Positions 20,204 through 30,986 of a stretch of DNA of 64,000 nt are shown here, in pieces. The position numbers and the translations under genes were made by a program. Numbering within the stretch: position 1 is the stretch's first letter; each line of letters starts with the position of its first letter. The stretch lies in NCBI GenBank assembly GCA_029010575.1, contig JAQXKS010000020.1, positions 1 to 64,000 on the forward strand, read 5' to 3'. This DNA is from Bacteroidales bacterium. GTDB taxonomy: Bacteria > Bacteroidota > Bacteroidia > Bacteroidales > UBA932. The notes under the pieces were generated by a model. It was not told the DNA's origin. It did no database searches and saw only the letters and a list, made by a program, of their open reading frames with translations.

Positions 20204-21627
20204 GAGGCGCCATCTATTCAAAACTGAATTGGACAATTATCATCTGCTACATTCTTCTGATTATTATCGGTTGGGTGAATATCTATGCCGCCACCTTCAG
20301 CGAGAGTGCCGACTCACTATTTTCCCTTGACACACGCAGCGGCATGCAGTTTATATGGATTGGCGCAGCTGCCATCCTTGCCTTGAGCATACTATTTATA
20401 ATTAATCCCAAGATTTACCCTATTGTCTCACCGTGGCTGAGCATAGGAGTGATAATACTGCTTGTGGCAGTACTAATCGTAGGAAGGGAGATAAACGGCT
20501 CGAAGTCATGGCTAATGATAGCAGGATTGGGAATCCAACCATCAGAATTCTCGAAAATCACCACAGCTCTGCTACTATCAAGCGCGATGAGCAGATATGG
20601 CTACAGAATCACTAACCCCAAGGACCTGCTCAGGACTGCTGCAATCATTCTCGTTCCGGTGTTTCTGATTGCCCTCGAACCCGACGTTGGTACTATCCTT
20701 GTCTATTGCGGTCTGATTTTCATGCTCTATAGAGAGGGTCTCTCGGGATGGTTCATAGTTCTGGCCTTTCTGGCTGTCACCTTGTTTTTGATCACATTGA
20801 AATTTTCTCCCTTTGTCTCCATACTTGTATTGACGGCACTTGCAGGACTTTTCCATACTTTCATCTCTTCACACAAGGTCAAAGTCTCATTGTCCTACCT
20901 TGTTTTCATCTTGGCATCTGCCTTTATTCCTGCAATGATGAAGAGCAGTCTGCTCTCCAAGGCCGCCAAGGACTTTCCTATTGAATACATTCTCATAGGG
21001 ATAGTGGCAATTATCGGAGTTATTATATGGTTCAAGGCTGCAAAGGAGAGAAACAGGGTATTGAAGATTATCTGTGCCATATATGTCCTCTATATCGCAT
21101 TTATATTCTCTACAGATTTTATATTTGACAACCTTCTCAAAGACCACCATAGGGACAGAATCGAGAACTTGCTTGGAATCTCCAACGACCTGCAGGGAGC
21201 AGGATACAATGTCCACCAGTCCAGAATAGCCATCGGGTCGGGAGGGTTGCTCGGAAAGGGCTTCCTAAATGGTACACAGACCAAGTTCGACTTTGTTCCT
21301 GAACAGGGCACAGACTTCATATTCTGCACGATAGGAGAAGAGTGGGGATTTGTAGGTTCCCTATCTGTCGTCCTTATATACACCATTCTCATCTGCTCTA
21401 TCATCATGACTGCAGAGAAACAGAAGGAAAAGTTCAACAGAATTTTCGGCTACTGCACCGCATCATACTTGTTCATCCACGTCTTCACCAACATAGGTAT
21501 GACTTTGGGCATAATGCCGGTGGTGGGTATCCCTCTTCCGCTCATCAGTTACGGTGGTTCTTCTTTCCTGACATTTACAGTTCTGATATTTATTTTCCTC
21601 AGACTTGATATTGAGAGATGGAAATAG
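20200..21627 (+). CDS. rodA: Rod shape-determining protein RodA (SEDS family)
   Basis: Polytopic; 'GIQPSEFSKI', 'FVPEQGTDFIFCTIGEEWGF', 'PLPLISYGGSSFL'; 4-nt overlap with mrdA. Confidence 0.95.
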   Translation: MRGAIYSKLNWTIIICYILLIIIGWVNIYAATFSESADSLFSLDTRSGMQFIWIGAAAILALSILFIINPKIYPIVSPWLSIGVIILLVAVLIVGREINGSKSWLMIAGLGIQPSEFSKITTALLLSSAMSRYGYRITNPKDLLRTAAIILVPVFLIALEPDVGTILVYCGLIFMLYREGLSGWFIVLAFLAVTLFLITLKFSPFVSILVLTALAGLFHTFISSHKVKVSLSYLVFILASAFIPAMMKSSLLSKAAKDFPIEYILIGIVAIIGVIIWFKAAKERNRVLKIICAIYVLYIAFIFSTDFIFDNLLKDHHRDRIENLLGISNDLQGAGYNVHQSRIAIGSGGLLGKGFLNGTQTKFDFVPEQGTDFIFCTIGEEWGFVGSLSVVLIYTILICSIIMTAEKQKEKFNRIFGYCTASYLFIHVFTNIGMTLGIMPVVGIPLPLISYGGSSFLTFTVLIFIFLRLDIERWK

Positions 21628-21692
21628 AAAAAAAGTTTTAACTTTGAAAGCTATTTTAGAACAACACATATTTAATAATAAAACACACAACT

Positions 21693-24515
21693 ATGCCACT
21701 CAAATTTGTTGAAAGACACAACGGTCCGAGAGAATCTCAAGTTCAGCAGATGCTTGATGTTATCGGAGTCGGCTCAATGGATGAACTTATCCGTCAAACA
21801 ATCCCTTCAGATATCCTCTTGAAAGAGGAACTTAGCCTTGAACAGGGTGTTAGCGAAAATGACTACCTCACAAGACTTAAAGAGATTGCTTCTTTGAACA
21901 AGAACTTCAGATCTATGATTGGTCTGGGCTTCTACGGAACAGCCTCTTTACCGGTTATAACCAGAAATATCTTTGAAAATCCCTCCTGGTACACCTCATA
22001 CACTCCCTATCAGGCAGAAATTTCACAGGGCCGTCTTGAAGCTCTTATCAACTTCCAGACAATGATCTCATCACTCACAGGCTTTGCAATGTCCAACTGC
22101 TCGATGCTTGACGATGCTACTGCAGCTGGTGAGGCTATGAGAATGATCTACGAACTTCGTTCCCGCGACGCTGTGAAGGCCGGCAAGAACCAGTTCTTCG
22201 TTGACAAGAACATCTTCCCCCAGGTACTCTCTGTCGTAAAGACCAGAGCCAAAGGCCTTGGCATCGAAATCATCACAGGCGATTGGAAAGAAGTCCTTGA
22301 AAACGGTTTTGCTCCACTTTGCTATGGTGCTCTCCTTCAGTACCCCGCTGCTGACGGTCAGGTACGCGACTACTCTGAATTCTGTGAAAAGGCACACGCT
22401 GCTGGAATCCTTGTTGCAGCATATTGCGACCTGCTCTCACTTGCTGTCCTGAAAGAACCTGCAGCATGGGGCGCAGACATTGCTCTGGGTACTGCACAGA
22501 GATTCGGTCTGGCAATGGGCTTTGGTGGTCCTACAGCAGGCTGGATGAGCACATGTGACAAATACAAGAGGAACCTGCCCGGACGTATCATCGGCCTATC
22601 TGTCGACAGACTCGGCAATCCCGGTTTCCGTCTTGCACTCCAGACACGTGAACAGCACATCAAGAGGGAAAAAGCAACTTCCAACATCTGTACAGCAACA
22701 GCTCTGATGGCTGTAATGTCAGGAATGTATGCTGCATACCACGGTCCTAAAGGAATTGCTGAAATAGCGATGAACGGCTACAAATATGCCCATGTAGTAG
22801 CTGATGCCCTCAAGAGAGCAGGATACAGACTGACCAACGAAAACTTCTTCGACACCATCAGAATAGAAGGTGTAGATACCGCTTCAATCCGCCAGAAGGC
22901 AGAAGCTCAGAAAATCAATTTCTACTACCCTTGTGAAAAATGTGTCCAGATTTCATTCGACGAACTTTCAAACTGCGAAGAAGCACGCAAGATAGCATCT
23001 ATATTCGGACTCGAACTCTCTTGTGCGAACTATAACCCTGAAGATATCTACTGCAAACGTGAATCCTCATTCCTGACAGAGAGTGTATTCAATAAATACC
23101 ACTCTGAAACTGAAATGATGAGATATATCAAGAAACTCGAAAGGAGAGATATCTCACTCACCCACTCCATGATTCCACTGGGTTCATGTACCATGAAGCT
23201 CAACGCCGCTGCAGAAATGCTTCCTCTGAGCTGGTCAGAACTCACCAATGTCCATCCTTTTGCTCCAGCAGAACAAGCTGAGGGCTATCTTACCATCCTC
23301 AAGGAACTGGAAAATGACCTTTGCATCATCACCGGATTCGAAAAATGTTCTCTTCAGCCCAATGCCGGATCTGCCGGTGAATATGCAGGTCTGATGACCA
23401 TCAGAGGATACCTTGAAGCAAAAGGAGAGACACAGAGAAACAAAATAATCATCCCTACATCCGCACACGGAACCAACCCCGCCAGCGCTGCAATGGCAGG
23501 TTTTGGCATTGTTCTTGTCGGATGTGATGAACATGGAAACATAAATGTAGAAGAACTTCGCGAAAAAGCGATTGCCAATAAGGAGAGTCTTGCAGGTATG
23601 ATGATTACATACCCTTCAACTCACGGTGTATTTGAAGTACAGATCAGAGAAATCTGCAAGATTATCCACGAAAACGGTGGTCAGGTATACATGGACGGTG
23701 CCAACATGAATGGTCAGGTAGGTATCACCAACCCCGGTTTTATCGGTGCTGATGTATGTCACCTCAACCTTCACAAGACCTTTGCAATGCCTCACGGCGG
23801 CGGCGGTCCCGGAGTAGGCGCCATCTGCGTTGCAGGACACCTTGCACCTTACCTTCCCGGTCACCCTGTAGTGACGGATTGCGGTGGCAAGGGAGTTGAA
23901 GCAGTAGCTGCAGCACCTTACGGAAGCCCTCTACTTGCTCCTATCACCCATGCATATATAAAGATGCTAGGTCGCCAGGGAGTACGCAGAGCGACAGAAA
24001 TGGCTATCCTCAATGCGAACTACATGGCAACAAGACTCTCTAAAGAGTTTAAGATCTACTATACGGGAGTAACCGGAAGAGTGGCCCATGAGTGTATCGT
24101 CGACCTGCAGAACTTCAAAGCCGAATACGGAATTGACGCTACAGACATAGCAAAGAGACTTATGGACTACGGATTCCACGCTCCTACCCTCTCATTCCCT
24201 GTACACGAAACACTTATGATCGAACCTACAGAGAGTGAATCACTTGAAGAAATCGAACGTTTCATTGAAACAATGTTCGCCATCAAGGCAGAATGCGAAG
24301 AGATCAAGAACGGAGTTGCAGACAAGAACGACAACGTTCTCAAGAATGCTCCTCACACTGCAGAAGAAGTATGTGCCGACAACTGGTCACATCCTTACTC
24401 TCGCGAAAAAGCTGCATATCCTCTCAAGTGGATTAGAGACAACAAATTCTGGCCTTTCGTAGCAAGAGTTGACAATGGCTACGGAGACAGAAACCTTATC
24501 CCTGTCATTAAATAA
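21693..24515 (+). CDS. gcvP: Glycine dehydrogenase (decarboxylating), P protein
   Basis: Full-length P protein; PLP-lysine region 'DVCHLNLHKTFAMPHGGGGPGVG'; 'SLTHSMIPLGSCTMKLN'. Confidence 0.97.
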   Translation: MPLKFVERHNGPRESQVQQMLDVIGVGSMDELIRQTIPSDILLKEELSLEQGVSENDYLTRLKEIASLNKNFRSMIGLGFYGTASLPVITRNIFENPSWYTSYTPYQAEISQGRLEALINFQTMISSLTGFAMSNCSMLDDATAAGEAMRMIYELRSRDAVKAGKNQFFVDKNIFPQVLSVVKTRAKGLGIEIITGDWKEVLENGFAPLCYGALLQYPAADGQVRDYSEFCEKAHAAGILVAAYCDLLSLAVLKEPAAWGADIALGTAQRFGLAMGFGGPTAGWMSTCDKYKRNLPGRIIGLSVDRLGNPGFRLALQTREQHIKREKATSNICTATALMAVMSGMYAAYHGPKGIAEIAMNGYKYAHVVADALKRAGYRLTNENFFDTIRIEGVDTASIRQKAEAQKINFYYPCEKCVQISFDELSNCEEARKIASIFGLELSCANYNPEDIYCKRESSFLTESVFNKYHSETEMMRYIKKLERRDISLTHSMIPLGSCTMKLNAAAEMLPLSWSELTNVHPFAPAEQAEGYLTILKELENDLCIITGFEKCSLQPNAGSAGEYAGLMTIRGYLEAKGETQRNKIIIPTSAHGTNPASAAMAGFGIVLVGCDEHGNINVEELREKAIANKESLAGMMITYPSTHGVFEVQIREICKIIHENGGQVYMDGANMNGQVGITNPGFIGADVCHLNLHKTFAMPHGGGGPGVGAICVAGHLAPYLPGHPVVTDCGGKGVEAVAAAPYGSPLLAPITHAYIKMLGRQGVRRATEMAILNANYMATRLSKEFKIYYTGVTGRVAHECIVDLQNFKAEYGIDATDIAKRLMDYGFHAPTLSFPVHETLMIEPTESESLEEIERFIETMFAIKAECEEIKNGVADKNDNVLKNAPHTAEEVCADNWSHPYSREKAAYPLKWIRDNKFWPFVARVDNGYGDRNLIPVIK

Positions 24516-24529
24516 TTAAAACAAAACAG

Positions 24530-25516
24530 ATGGCAAAATCAAATTTCCGATTTGTCACTGCTGCATGCATGGTAGCTGTCCTTCTCCTTGCCTCATGTAA
24601 GGAGAAGGCCGGTTCCGAGCAGCAAGTGAATCTTACTAAAACCGAAATCACAGTAAACCCCAACGGTGGTGTATTCTCTGCACAAGTGGAATCCCTTGGA
24701 GACGTGACAGTCTCTATCGAACCAGGTTCGGAATGGATTTCAAATAACAATGGTACAAAGGCCGCTGAGTACAACAAGACTACATTTTCATTCCGCGCAG
24801 AAGCCAACACATCGGAAAATGAAAGAGTAGGTAAGATTCTCTTTTCGTGTCAAAACGATGTTGATACCCTCTATGTCAGACAGTCCAGCTGCATTGATAT
24901 CATCAATACTACTGATACTCTTCGCTTCCTTGCAAAAGGTGGCACACAAGAGGTTAGAATTTCATCCAACTTCGACTTCAAGATTACCTGTTCAGACAAT
25001 TGGGTTGAAGCCACTGAAGCCACAGCAAAGGCAGAATACAAGGAATCAACAATCCTGGTGACTGCCAAAGCAAACAATGACCAACAGCCCAGAGAGGCAC
25101 TTGTAATCCTCTCGTCTGAAAATGGAGTGAAAGCCGATACTATACAAGTATATCAGGAAGGTTTCAACAAAGCCTACAGCGAGTTCTTGGAAAAGAGTTT
25201 TCCCGGCTACTACATTTGGAAAGGAGGAAACAGTAGTGAACTCTCTTACACCAGATTCACTTCACAGTATGCCTACAGTGACAAAGGAGAAATCAAGACC
25301 TTCCGAATCACCTCAGGCACCAAATTCATCAAAGCTGACATCTCTGCACCAAGTTTTGATACAGACAAAGATATAGTTATCTCTGTTACCGAGAACCTGA
25401 ATTCTAACGAGATTTCAAGCTCTACAAGCAGTTTCTCAATCGAAAAGAAAGAGTCAGGACTGATCTACCTTTTCGATCATACGAACAATAATGGACTGAT
25501 TATCAAAACTGAATAG
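24530..25516 (+). CDS. BACON-domain lipoprotein
   Basis: Lipobox LLLASC; two BACON-like repeats ('SEWISNNNG', 'DNWVEATEA', 'DTLYVRQ', 'DTIQVYQ'). Confidence 0.8.
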   Translation: MAKSNFRFVTAACMVAVLLLASCKEKAGSEQQVNLTKTEITVNPNGGVFSAQVESLGDVTVSIEPGSEWISNNNGTKAAEYNKTTFSFRAEANTSENERVGKILFSCQNDVDTLYVRQSSCIDIINTTDTLRFLAKGGTQEVRISSNFDFKITCSDNWVEATEATAKAEYKESTILVTAKANNDQQPREALVILSSENGVKADTIQVYQEGFNKAYSEFLEKSFPGYYIWKGGNSSELSYTRFTSQYAYSDKGEIKTFRITSGTKFIKADISAPSFDTDKDIVISVTENLNSNEISSSTSSFSIEKKESGLIYLFDHTNNNGLIIKTE

Positions 25517-25520
25517 TGTT

Positions 25521-27641
25521 ATGAAAAGAATTATATCAACCGTATCCGCAGGATTGTTACTGCTCATAGGAATATCATTCACAGCTTTTGCCGTACCTGC
25601 AAAGCCCACACCTGTACAGGTAATGCAGCCTGACGGTACCACCATCACCATTCAGATGCACGGTGACGAATTCCTCAATTGGACCACATCAGGCGGAAGA
25701 CTTGTAACCAAAGGTGCTGACGGCTTCTACTACTACGGAGATTTCAATGCAGATGGTTCTGTAGTCCCTACCACCAGCAGGGTCTCTACATCCGCATCAT
25801 CCTTCGCTTTTTCTTCAGATAACAATGTAACTCCCCCTGCAGCTGCAATAATGGCTGCCCAGGCAAAAAAGCAGGCATTCAACAAGTCTCTCGCCAGCGG
25901 AATCAATACACAGGGAGATTTCAAAGCATTGGTACTTCTGATTGAATTCAAAGATCTCCAATTCACAGTCGACAATCCTGTCCAGACCTTTACCAACCTT
26001 CTTAATGAAAAGGGCTACAACAAAAACGGAGCTACAGGATCTGCATACGACTACTACAACGAAAACTCCAATGGAGTATTCAACCCTCAATTCGATGTAT
26101 ACGGTCCCATACAGTGTTCAAAGGGCTACGCATACTACGGAGGAGGCAGCGATGAAAAAGCGGACTATCTTCTTGCAGAGGCCTGCAAGCTCATAGACTC
26201 TCAACTTGACTTCTCTCAGTACGATACCGATAAAGACGGTTATGTAGACAATGTATTCTTTTTCTATGCCGGACACAATGAAGCAGAAGGCGCCGGAAGC
26301 GAATATATATGGCCTCACAAATGGGAACTCTACAGACCCGGATCAGTTTCATGTGACGGTGTAAAGGTGAGCAAATATGCGTGTACATCTGAATACAGCG
26401 GTTCTTATGGAAAGAGTCTTGCCCACATCGGAACATTCTGCCATGAGTTCGGTCATGTAATCGGACTTCCCGACTTTTACGATACCGACTACGAACAGAA
26501 CGGAATGGCTGCCGGAATCGGAAACCTTTCACTCATGAGCGGAGGTAGCTACAACAACAACAGTGCTACTCCACCCTACCTCAACGGTGTAGAGAGGATT
26601 CTGCTCGGATGGATGGATGAACTTATTCCTCTGGAAACATCAGGTACACATACCCTTGAGCCTATCCAGAATAACAAGGCATACTACACTCCCACTGCAA
26701 ATCCCGGAGAGTACTACATGTACGAATGCCGTAATGAACAGGGATGGGACAAAGGTATAGAGGCAGGCGGACTTGCAATCTATCACGTTGACCAGTCGAA
26801 CAACAACGTATTCGGTATGACAGCGAAAAACAGATGGGATTATTGGAACGGTATTAATGACTACAAGGATCACCAGTGTTTCGACCTGATTGAATCAGTA
26901 ATAGAGAATGATAACGGCTACTACTACAATACAGACCTTGTATTCCCAGGAAGAACCAACAAGACATCATTTACCGGAACCACCAATCAGGGTGCATTGG
27001 ACTGGAAAGGAGATCCTACCGGATACGACCTTACAGATATTACCTACAACGGTGAAGTTTCATTCACTCTCAAGGCCGGTGGAGTAAAATCTATCTACGG
27101 TACTGTAAAGAACAAGAAAGGCAATCTCCTTCCCGATGCTATCGTTACAGTTTACCCTGTCGACGAATCTGAAGTTTCCATTCTGACTGCTTCAACTTTC
27201 GCTTCTGCTCAAGGCAGCTACGTCGTAAAGAGCGACGATAAGGGAGTATATGAAATAGACCTGGCAGGGTGCAATGAAGAGAACTTCCTCATTAGATGTT
27301 CTTACGCCGGATTTGCAGACTTTACCCAGGTAGTGAATATTTCAGGAGGAAAGAAGGAACTGAACATCAAACTGTCTGAATTATCAACAGATAACGCATT
27401 CTATGAATTGGGATTCAATGTGATTGTTTCACCCAAAGAGACATATAAGGCAGGTGATACATTCGAGCTCCAGCTCACTCAATCCAACAAGGTTGTAAAA
27501 TCTGTCAAATGGTTCATGGACTCAAACGCGATAAGCGGCTCATCCGTAAATCTTCAGGCAGGAGAACATACAATCAAGGCAGAAATCACATACCCTGGTG
27601 GTGAGGTTGAAATTGAAGTCCTTGAGATAAAAGTTGAATAG
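25521..27641 (+). CDS. Exported M6-family metalloprotease
   Basis: Signal peptide; 'CHEFGHVIGLPDFYD' (HExxHxxGxxD); C-terminal carboxypeptidase-regulatory-like segment. Confidence 0.93.
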   Translation: MKRIISTVSAGLLLLIGISFTAFAVPAKPTPVQVMQPDGTTITIQMHGDEFLNWTTSGGRLVTKGADGFYYYGDFNADGSVVPTTSRVSTSASSFAFSSDNNVTPPAAAIMAAQAKKQAFNKSLASGINTQGDFKALVLLIEFKDLQFTVDNPVQTFTNLLNEKGYNKNGATGSAYDYYNENSNGVFNPQFDVYGPIQCSKGYAYYGGGSDEKADYLLAEACKLIDSQLDFSQYDTDKDGYVDNVFFFYAGHNEAEGAGSEYIWPHKWELYRPGSVSCDGVKVSKYACTSEYSGSYGKSLAHIGTFCHEFGHVIGLPDFYDTDYEQNGMAAGIGNLSLMSGGSYNNNSATPPYLNGVERILLGWMDELIPLETSGTHTLEPIQNNKAYYTPTANPGEYYMYECRNEQGWDKGIEAGGLAIYHVDQSNNNVFGMTAKNRWDYWNGINDYKDHQCFDLIESVIENDNGYYYNTDLVFPGRTNKTSFTGTTNQGALDWKGDPTGYDLTDITYNGEVSFTLKAGGVKSIYGTVKNKKGNLLPDAIVTVYPVDESEVSILTASTFASAQGSYVVKSDDKGVYEIDLAGCNEENFLIRCSYAGFADFTQVVNISGGKKELNIKLSELSTDNAFYELGFNVIVSPKETYKAGDTFELQLTQSNKVVKSVKWFMDSNAISGSSVNLQAGEHTIKAEITYPGGEVEIEVLEIKVE

Positions 27642-27659
27642 TTTGTTCAAAAAAACAAC

Positions 27660-27690
27660 AGCAAGGCGGCCCAAAAAGTCGCCTTGCTTT
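27660..27690 (+). terminator. Rho-independent terminator after M6 protease
   Basis: AGCAAGGCG/CGCCTTGCT inverted repeat followed by TTT. Confidence 0.75.
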
Positions 27691-27705
27691 ATATCATAGT
27701 AAAGT

Positions 27706-28602
27706 ATGAAAATGATATGTGTACTCGGCCCTACGGCTTCCGGAAAGACCAGATATGCCGTTGATTTAGCATATAGAATCGGTGGAGAAATCATCTCAGC
27801 CGATTCCAGACAGGTGTATCGCGGCATGGACATAGGTACCGGTAAAGATCTGGCTGACTACAATATTAACGGTATCACCATACCTTATCACCTTATAGAT
27901 ATCGTTGAGGCTGGAAGCAAGTATGACCTGCACAGATACCAAAGGGACTTCGCGGCAGCATATCTCGATATCACTTCACGCGGAAAATTCCCCATACTTT
28001 GCGGAGGAACCGGGCTCTATATCGAAGCGGTAACCAAAGGCTATTCCATACCAGATGTCGCACCAGACCACCAACTCAGGGAAGAATTAGAAAAACTGGA
28101 AACAGAGAGACTTATTGAAATCTTCGAATCTCTCACGACCCCTCACAACATAACAGAGTATGACTCTCGCCAAAGACTCATAAGGGCTATAGAAATAGCA
28201 AAATATCGCAACGAACATCCTGAAGATGAAGGGATTTACAGCAATCCTGACAAGAATAGCATACCCAAATTCAAGGAGGGTGAGGTAAAGTTCATAGGTC
28301 TGAGTGTCAGCAGGGAAACAAGAAACGCCAAAATAGACAAAAGACTGGACGAGCGTTTGGAAGCAGGCATGGTTGATGAAGTAAAGGGGCTGCTTGACAG
28401 AGGAATACCAGCAGAGAATCTATTGTGGTACGGCCTGGAATATAAGTTTATAACAAGATACATAATTGGGGATATTTCCTATGACCAGATGAGGGAGCAA
28501 CTCGCCATTGCCATCCATCAATTCGCAAAGCGGCAGATGACATGGTTTAGGGGAATGGAAAGAAGAGGAACAATAATCGAGTGGGTAGAACCGTTGGGAT
28601 GA
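27706..28602 (+). CDS. miaA: tRNA dimethylallyltransferase
   Basis: 'VLGPTASGKTRYAVDLA', 'ISADSRQVYRGMDIGTGK'. Confidence 0.96.
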   Translation: MKMICVLGPTASGKTRYAVDLAYRIGGEIISADSRQVYRGMDIGTGKDLADYNINGITIPYHLIDIVEAGSKYDLHRYQRDFAAAYLDITSRGKFPILCGGTGLYIEAVTKGYSIPDVAPDHQLREELEKLETERLIEIFESLTTPHNITEYDSRQRLIRAIEIAKYRNEHPEDEGIYSNPDKNSIPKFKEGEVKFIGLSVSRETRNAKIDKRLDERLEAGMVDEVKGLLDRGIPAENLLWYGLEYKFITRYIIGDISYDQMREQLAIAIHQFAKRQMTWFRGMERRGTIIEWVEPLG

Positions 28603-29516
28603 TAAGAAGGGCTTATATAGTATATCCTGATTCCACCCCGAGGAAGAATAACGCCTTCGGCTGGTTTGAAGAGGCTGCCTTAGAGAACGGCTTCATTCCG
28701 GAGTTTTTCTTTTATAAAGGCGCATCGTTACCTTCGGAACTGGCACAGGCCCCGCTCCCGAACATTGTATTGATGAGGGGTTATAATCTTGCCATAGGTA
28801 GATATTTTGAAAAAAATGGAGTCATGGTGATTAATCCATCCCAGGCGATGGAATGGTGTAGAGACAAATACAGAACATTCCTTAAATTATCCGATGCAGC
28901 TCTTCCAACACCTTGGACATCATCACCCATGAGCATTGAGCAGGCAGGGAAGAGAGGGTACGATTCGCTGTGCGACTGCGTAGGAAACAGCAGATTCATA
29001 CTTAAACAAAACTTCGGTTCCAAAGGTGAAAATGTATACCTGATCACTTCAGGTAAGAATTTTGATGAGGCTCTTGGCGAATGTGAAAAGACACTGCAGA
29101 AGAGATTGGCTCAAGGTAATGGAGAAGATATTGAAAACGGATGCAGCAAAGAGGAGATACTCACAGGAGGCGCTCTTATTGTACAGAAATATATTGAAAG
29201 CAGCTTTGGCAAGGATATTAGAGTGTGGGTCATGCGCGAAAAGGTCGTAGGCCACATTCTCAGATATAATGCGAACTCTTTCAAATCTAATTTTGCTGCA
29301 GGCGGATCATTCAGGCAGATACCTCTTCCACCCGAGTGTGCTTCACTTGCAATAAGTGCTACTCGTACAATGGGGCTTGACTTTGCAGGAATAGACCTGC
29401 TTTATGACTCCGATGGTTTCACTATATGTGAAGTTAATGGCAATCCTGGGTTCAGGACATGCCCTACAGACCTTCCTAGAGCGATTTTTTCGGCACTGAG
29501 GAATGAAACCGACTAA
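28599..29516 (+). CDS. RimK-like ATP-grasp ligase
   Basis: 'FILKQNFGSKGENVYLI', 'DIRVWVMREKVVGHILR', 'GIDLLYDSDGFTICEVNGNPGF'; ATGA overlap with miaA. Confidence 0.85.
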   Translation: MIRRAYIVYPDSTPRKNNAFGWFEEAALENGFIPEFFFYKGASLPSELAQAPLPNIVLMRGYNLAIGRYFEKNGVMVINPSQAMEWCRDKYRTFLKLSDAALPTPWTSSPMSIEQAGKRGYDSLCDCVGNSRFILKQNFGSKGENVYLITSGKNFDEALGECEKTLQKRLAQGNGEDIENGCSKEEILTGGALIVQKYIESSFGKDIRVWVMREKVVGHILRYNANSFKSNFAAGGSFRQIPLPPECASLAISATRTMGLDFAGIDLLYDSDGFTICEVNGNPGFRTCPTDLPRAIFSALRNETD

Positions 29517-29550
29517 AAATGACTATTTTTGTATAAATAACTATATTGAT

Positions 29551-30960
29551 ATGAACAGAATACAGAAAACACTCTCCTTAGTGGCACTGGCAGGTGGAAT
29601 GATCTTTTCATCAGCCACAGTCTATGCCCAGGAATCAAAAGGCGGCATTGATAATGCAATGCTTGAAAGAATCAAAGAGGGATATAAAGATACCCCCGAA
29701 GAGAGGGCATTGCGCAATGCAATAAGCCACAATGACATAAACAAACTTGCAATCAGAAACGGAATCGAAGCTGGTTACGATTACCACTTCTCACATGAAG
29801 TTCCCTCAAAGGGAATCACCAACCAGCTCTCCAGCGGTCGCTGTTGGCTCTTCACCGGCTTGAATGTTATGAGAGCCAAAATGATCAGTGAATACAACCT
29901 TGGTAGTTTCCAGCTTTCGCAGAATTACAACTACTTCTGGGATCAGCTCGAAAAATGTAACCTCTTCCTTCAGGGTATAATAGATACACGCAAGCTTCCG
30001 ATGGATGACAGGAAAGTCGAATGGCTTTTCAGAAACCCTCTCAACGATGGCGGACAGTTTACCGGTGTAAGCGACAATATCACAAAATACGGAGTCGTGC
30101 CGGCAACGGTAATGCCCGAGACCTACTCCAGCAACAACACCTCCAGAATGTCAATGCTCCTTTCACTCAAGCTCAAGGAGTTTGGTCTGGAGCTCAGATC
30201 CAACCCCAAAGCACGTGAAAAGGAACTGCAGGCAAGGAAAGAGGAGATGCTCTCATTCATTTACAGATTCCTCGTCCTCAACCTGGGAGAGCCCCCTGTA
30301 GAATTTGAATGGACACGCTATGACGCCTCCGGCATGCCTGTAGATACCAAAAAATATACTCCCCTCTCATTCTATCAGGAGTACATCGGAGCAGACTTGA
30401 AGAACAACTACGTCATGCTGATGAACGACCCTACCCGCGAATACTACAAAGTTTACGAAATCGAGTATGACCGCCATGTGTATGACGGAAAGAACTGGCT
30501 GTATATCAACCTTCCTGTAGAAGAGATAGCAAAAATGGCTATTGCTTCGATAAAGGATAGCACAATGATGTACTTCTCATGCGATGTAGGTAAGTTCCTT
30601 GACAGAGAGAACGGATACCTCGATGTCAACTACTACGACTATGGCTCTTTAATGGGAACAGAGTTCGGAATGGACAAGAGGGAAAGAGTCCTCACAGGAG
30701 CAAGTGGTTCGTCACACGCCATGACATTGATGGCTGTAGATCTGGATGAAAACGGCAACCCTAAAAAATGGAAAGTAGAAAATTCATGGGGAATGACCGG
30801 ACATAAGGGACATCTAATAATGACCAATGAATGGTTCAACGAATATATGTTCAGACTGGTCGTAGAGAAGAAATATGTTCCGGCAGAGATTCTTGAACTT
30901 CTTAAAGGCAAGCCAGTCGTACTTCCTCCATGGGACCCCATGTTTGCAAACGAAGAATAA
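29551..30960 (+). CDS. Exported C1-family aminopeptidase (PepC / bleomycin hydrolase-like)
   Basis: Signal peptide; 'SGRCWLFTGLNVMR' (Cys), 'GSSHAMTLMA' (His), 'KVENSWG' (Asn). Confidence 0.92.
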   Translation: MNRIQKTLSLVALAGGMIFSSATVYAQESKGGIDNAMLERIKEGYKDTPEERALRNAISHNDINKLAIRNGIEAGYDYHFSHEVPSKGITNQLSSGRCWLFTGLNVMRAKMISEYNLGSFQLSQNYNYFWDQLEKCNLFLQGIIDTRKLPMDDRKVEWLFRNPLNDGGQFTGVSDNITKYGVVPATVMPETYSSNNTSRMSMLLSLKLKEFGLELRSNPKAREKELQARKEEMLSFIYRFLVLNLGEPPVEFEWTRYDASGMPVDTKKYTPLSFYQEYIGADLKNNYVMLMNDPTREYYKVYEIEYDRHVYDGKNWLYINLPVEEIAKMAIASIKDSTMMYFSCDVGKFLDRENGYLDVNYYDYGSLMGTEFGMDKRERVLTGASGSSHAMTLMAVDLDENGNPKKWKVENSWGMTGHKGHLIMTNEWFNEYMFRLVVEKKYVPAEILELLKGKPVVLPPWDPMFANEE

Positions 30961-30986
30961 TACAAATACAATAACAGAATTAACAA

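Noticed and set aside
14395-21627. purH-mreBCD-mrdA-rodA cluster as an unusual arrangement
   Set aside because: As far as I know this is a common order in Bacteroidetes; ordinary.
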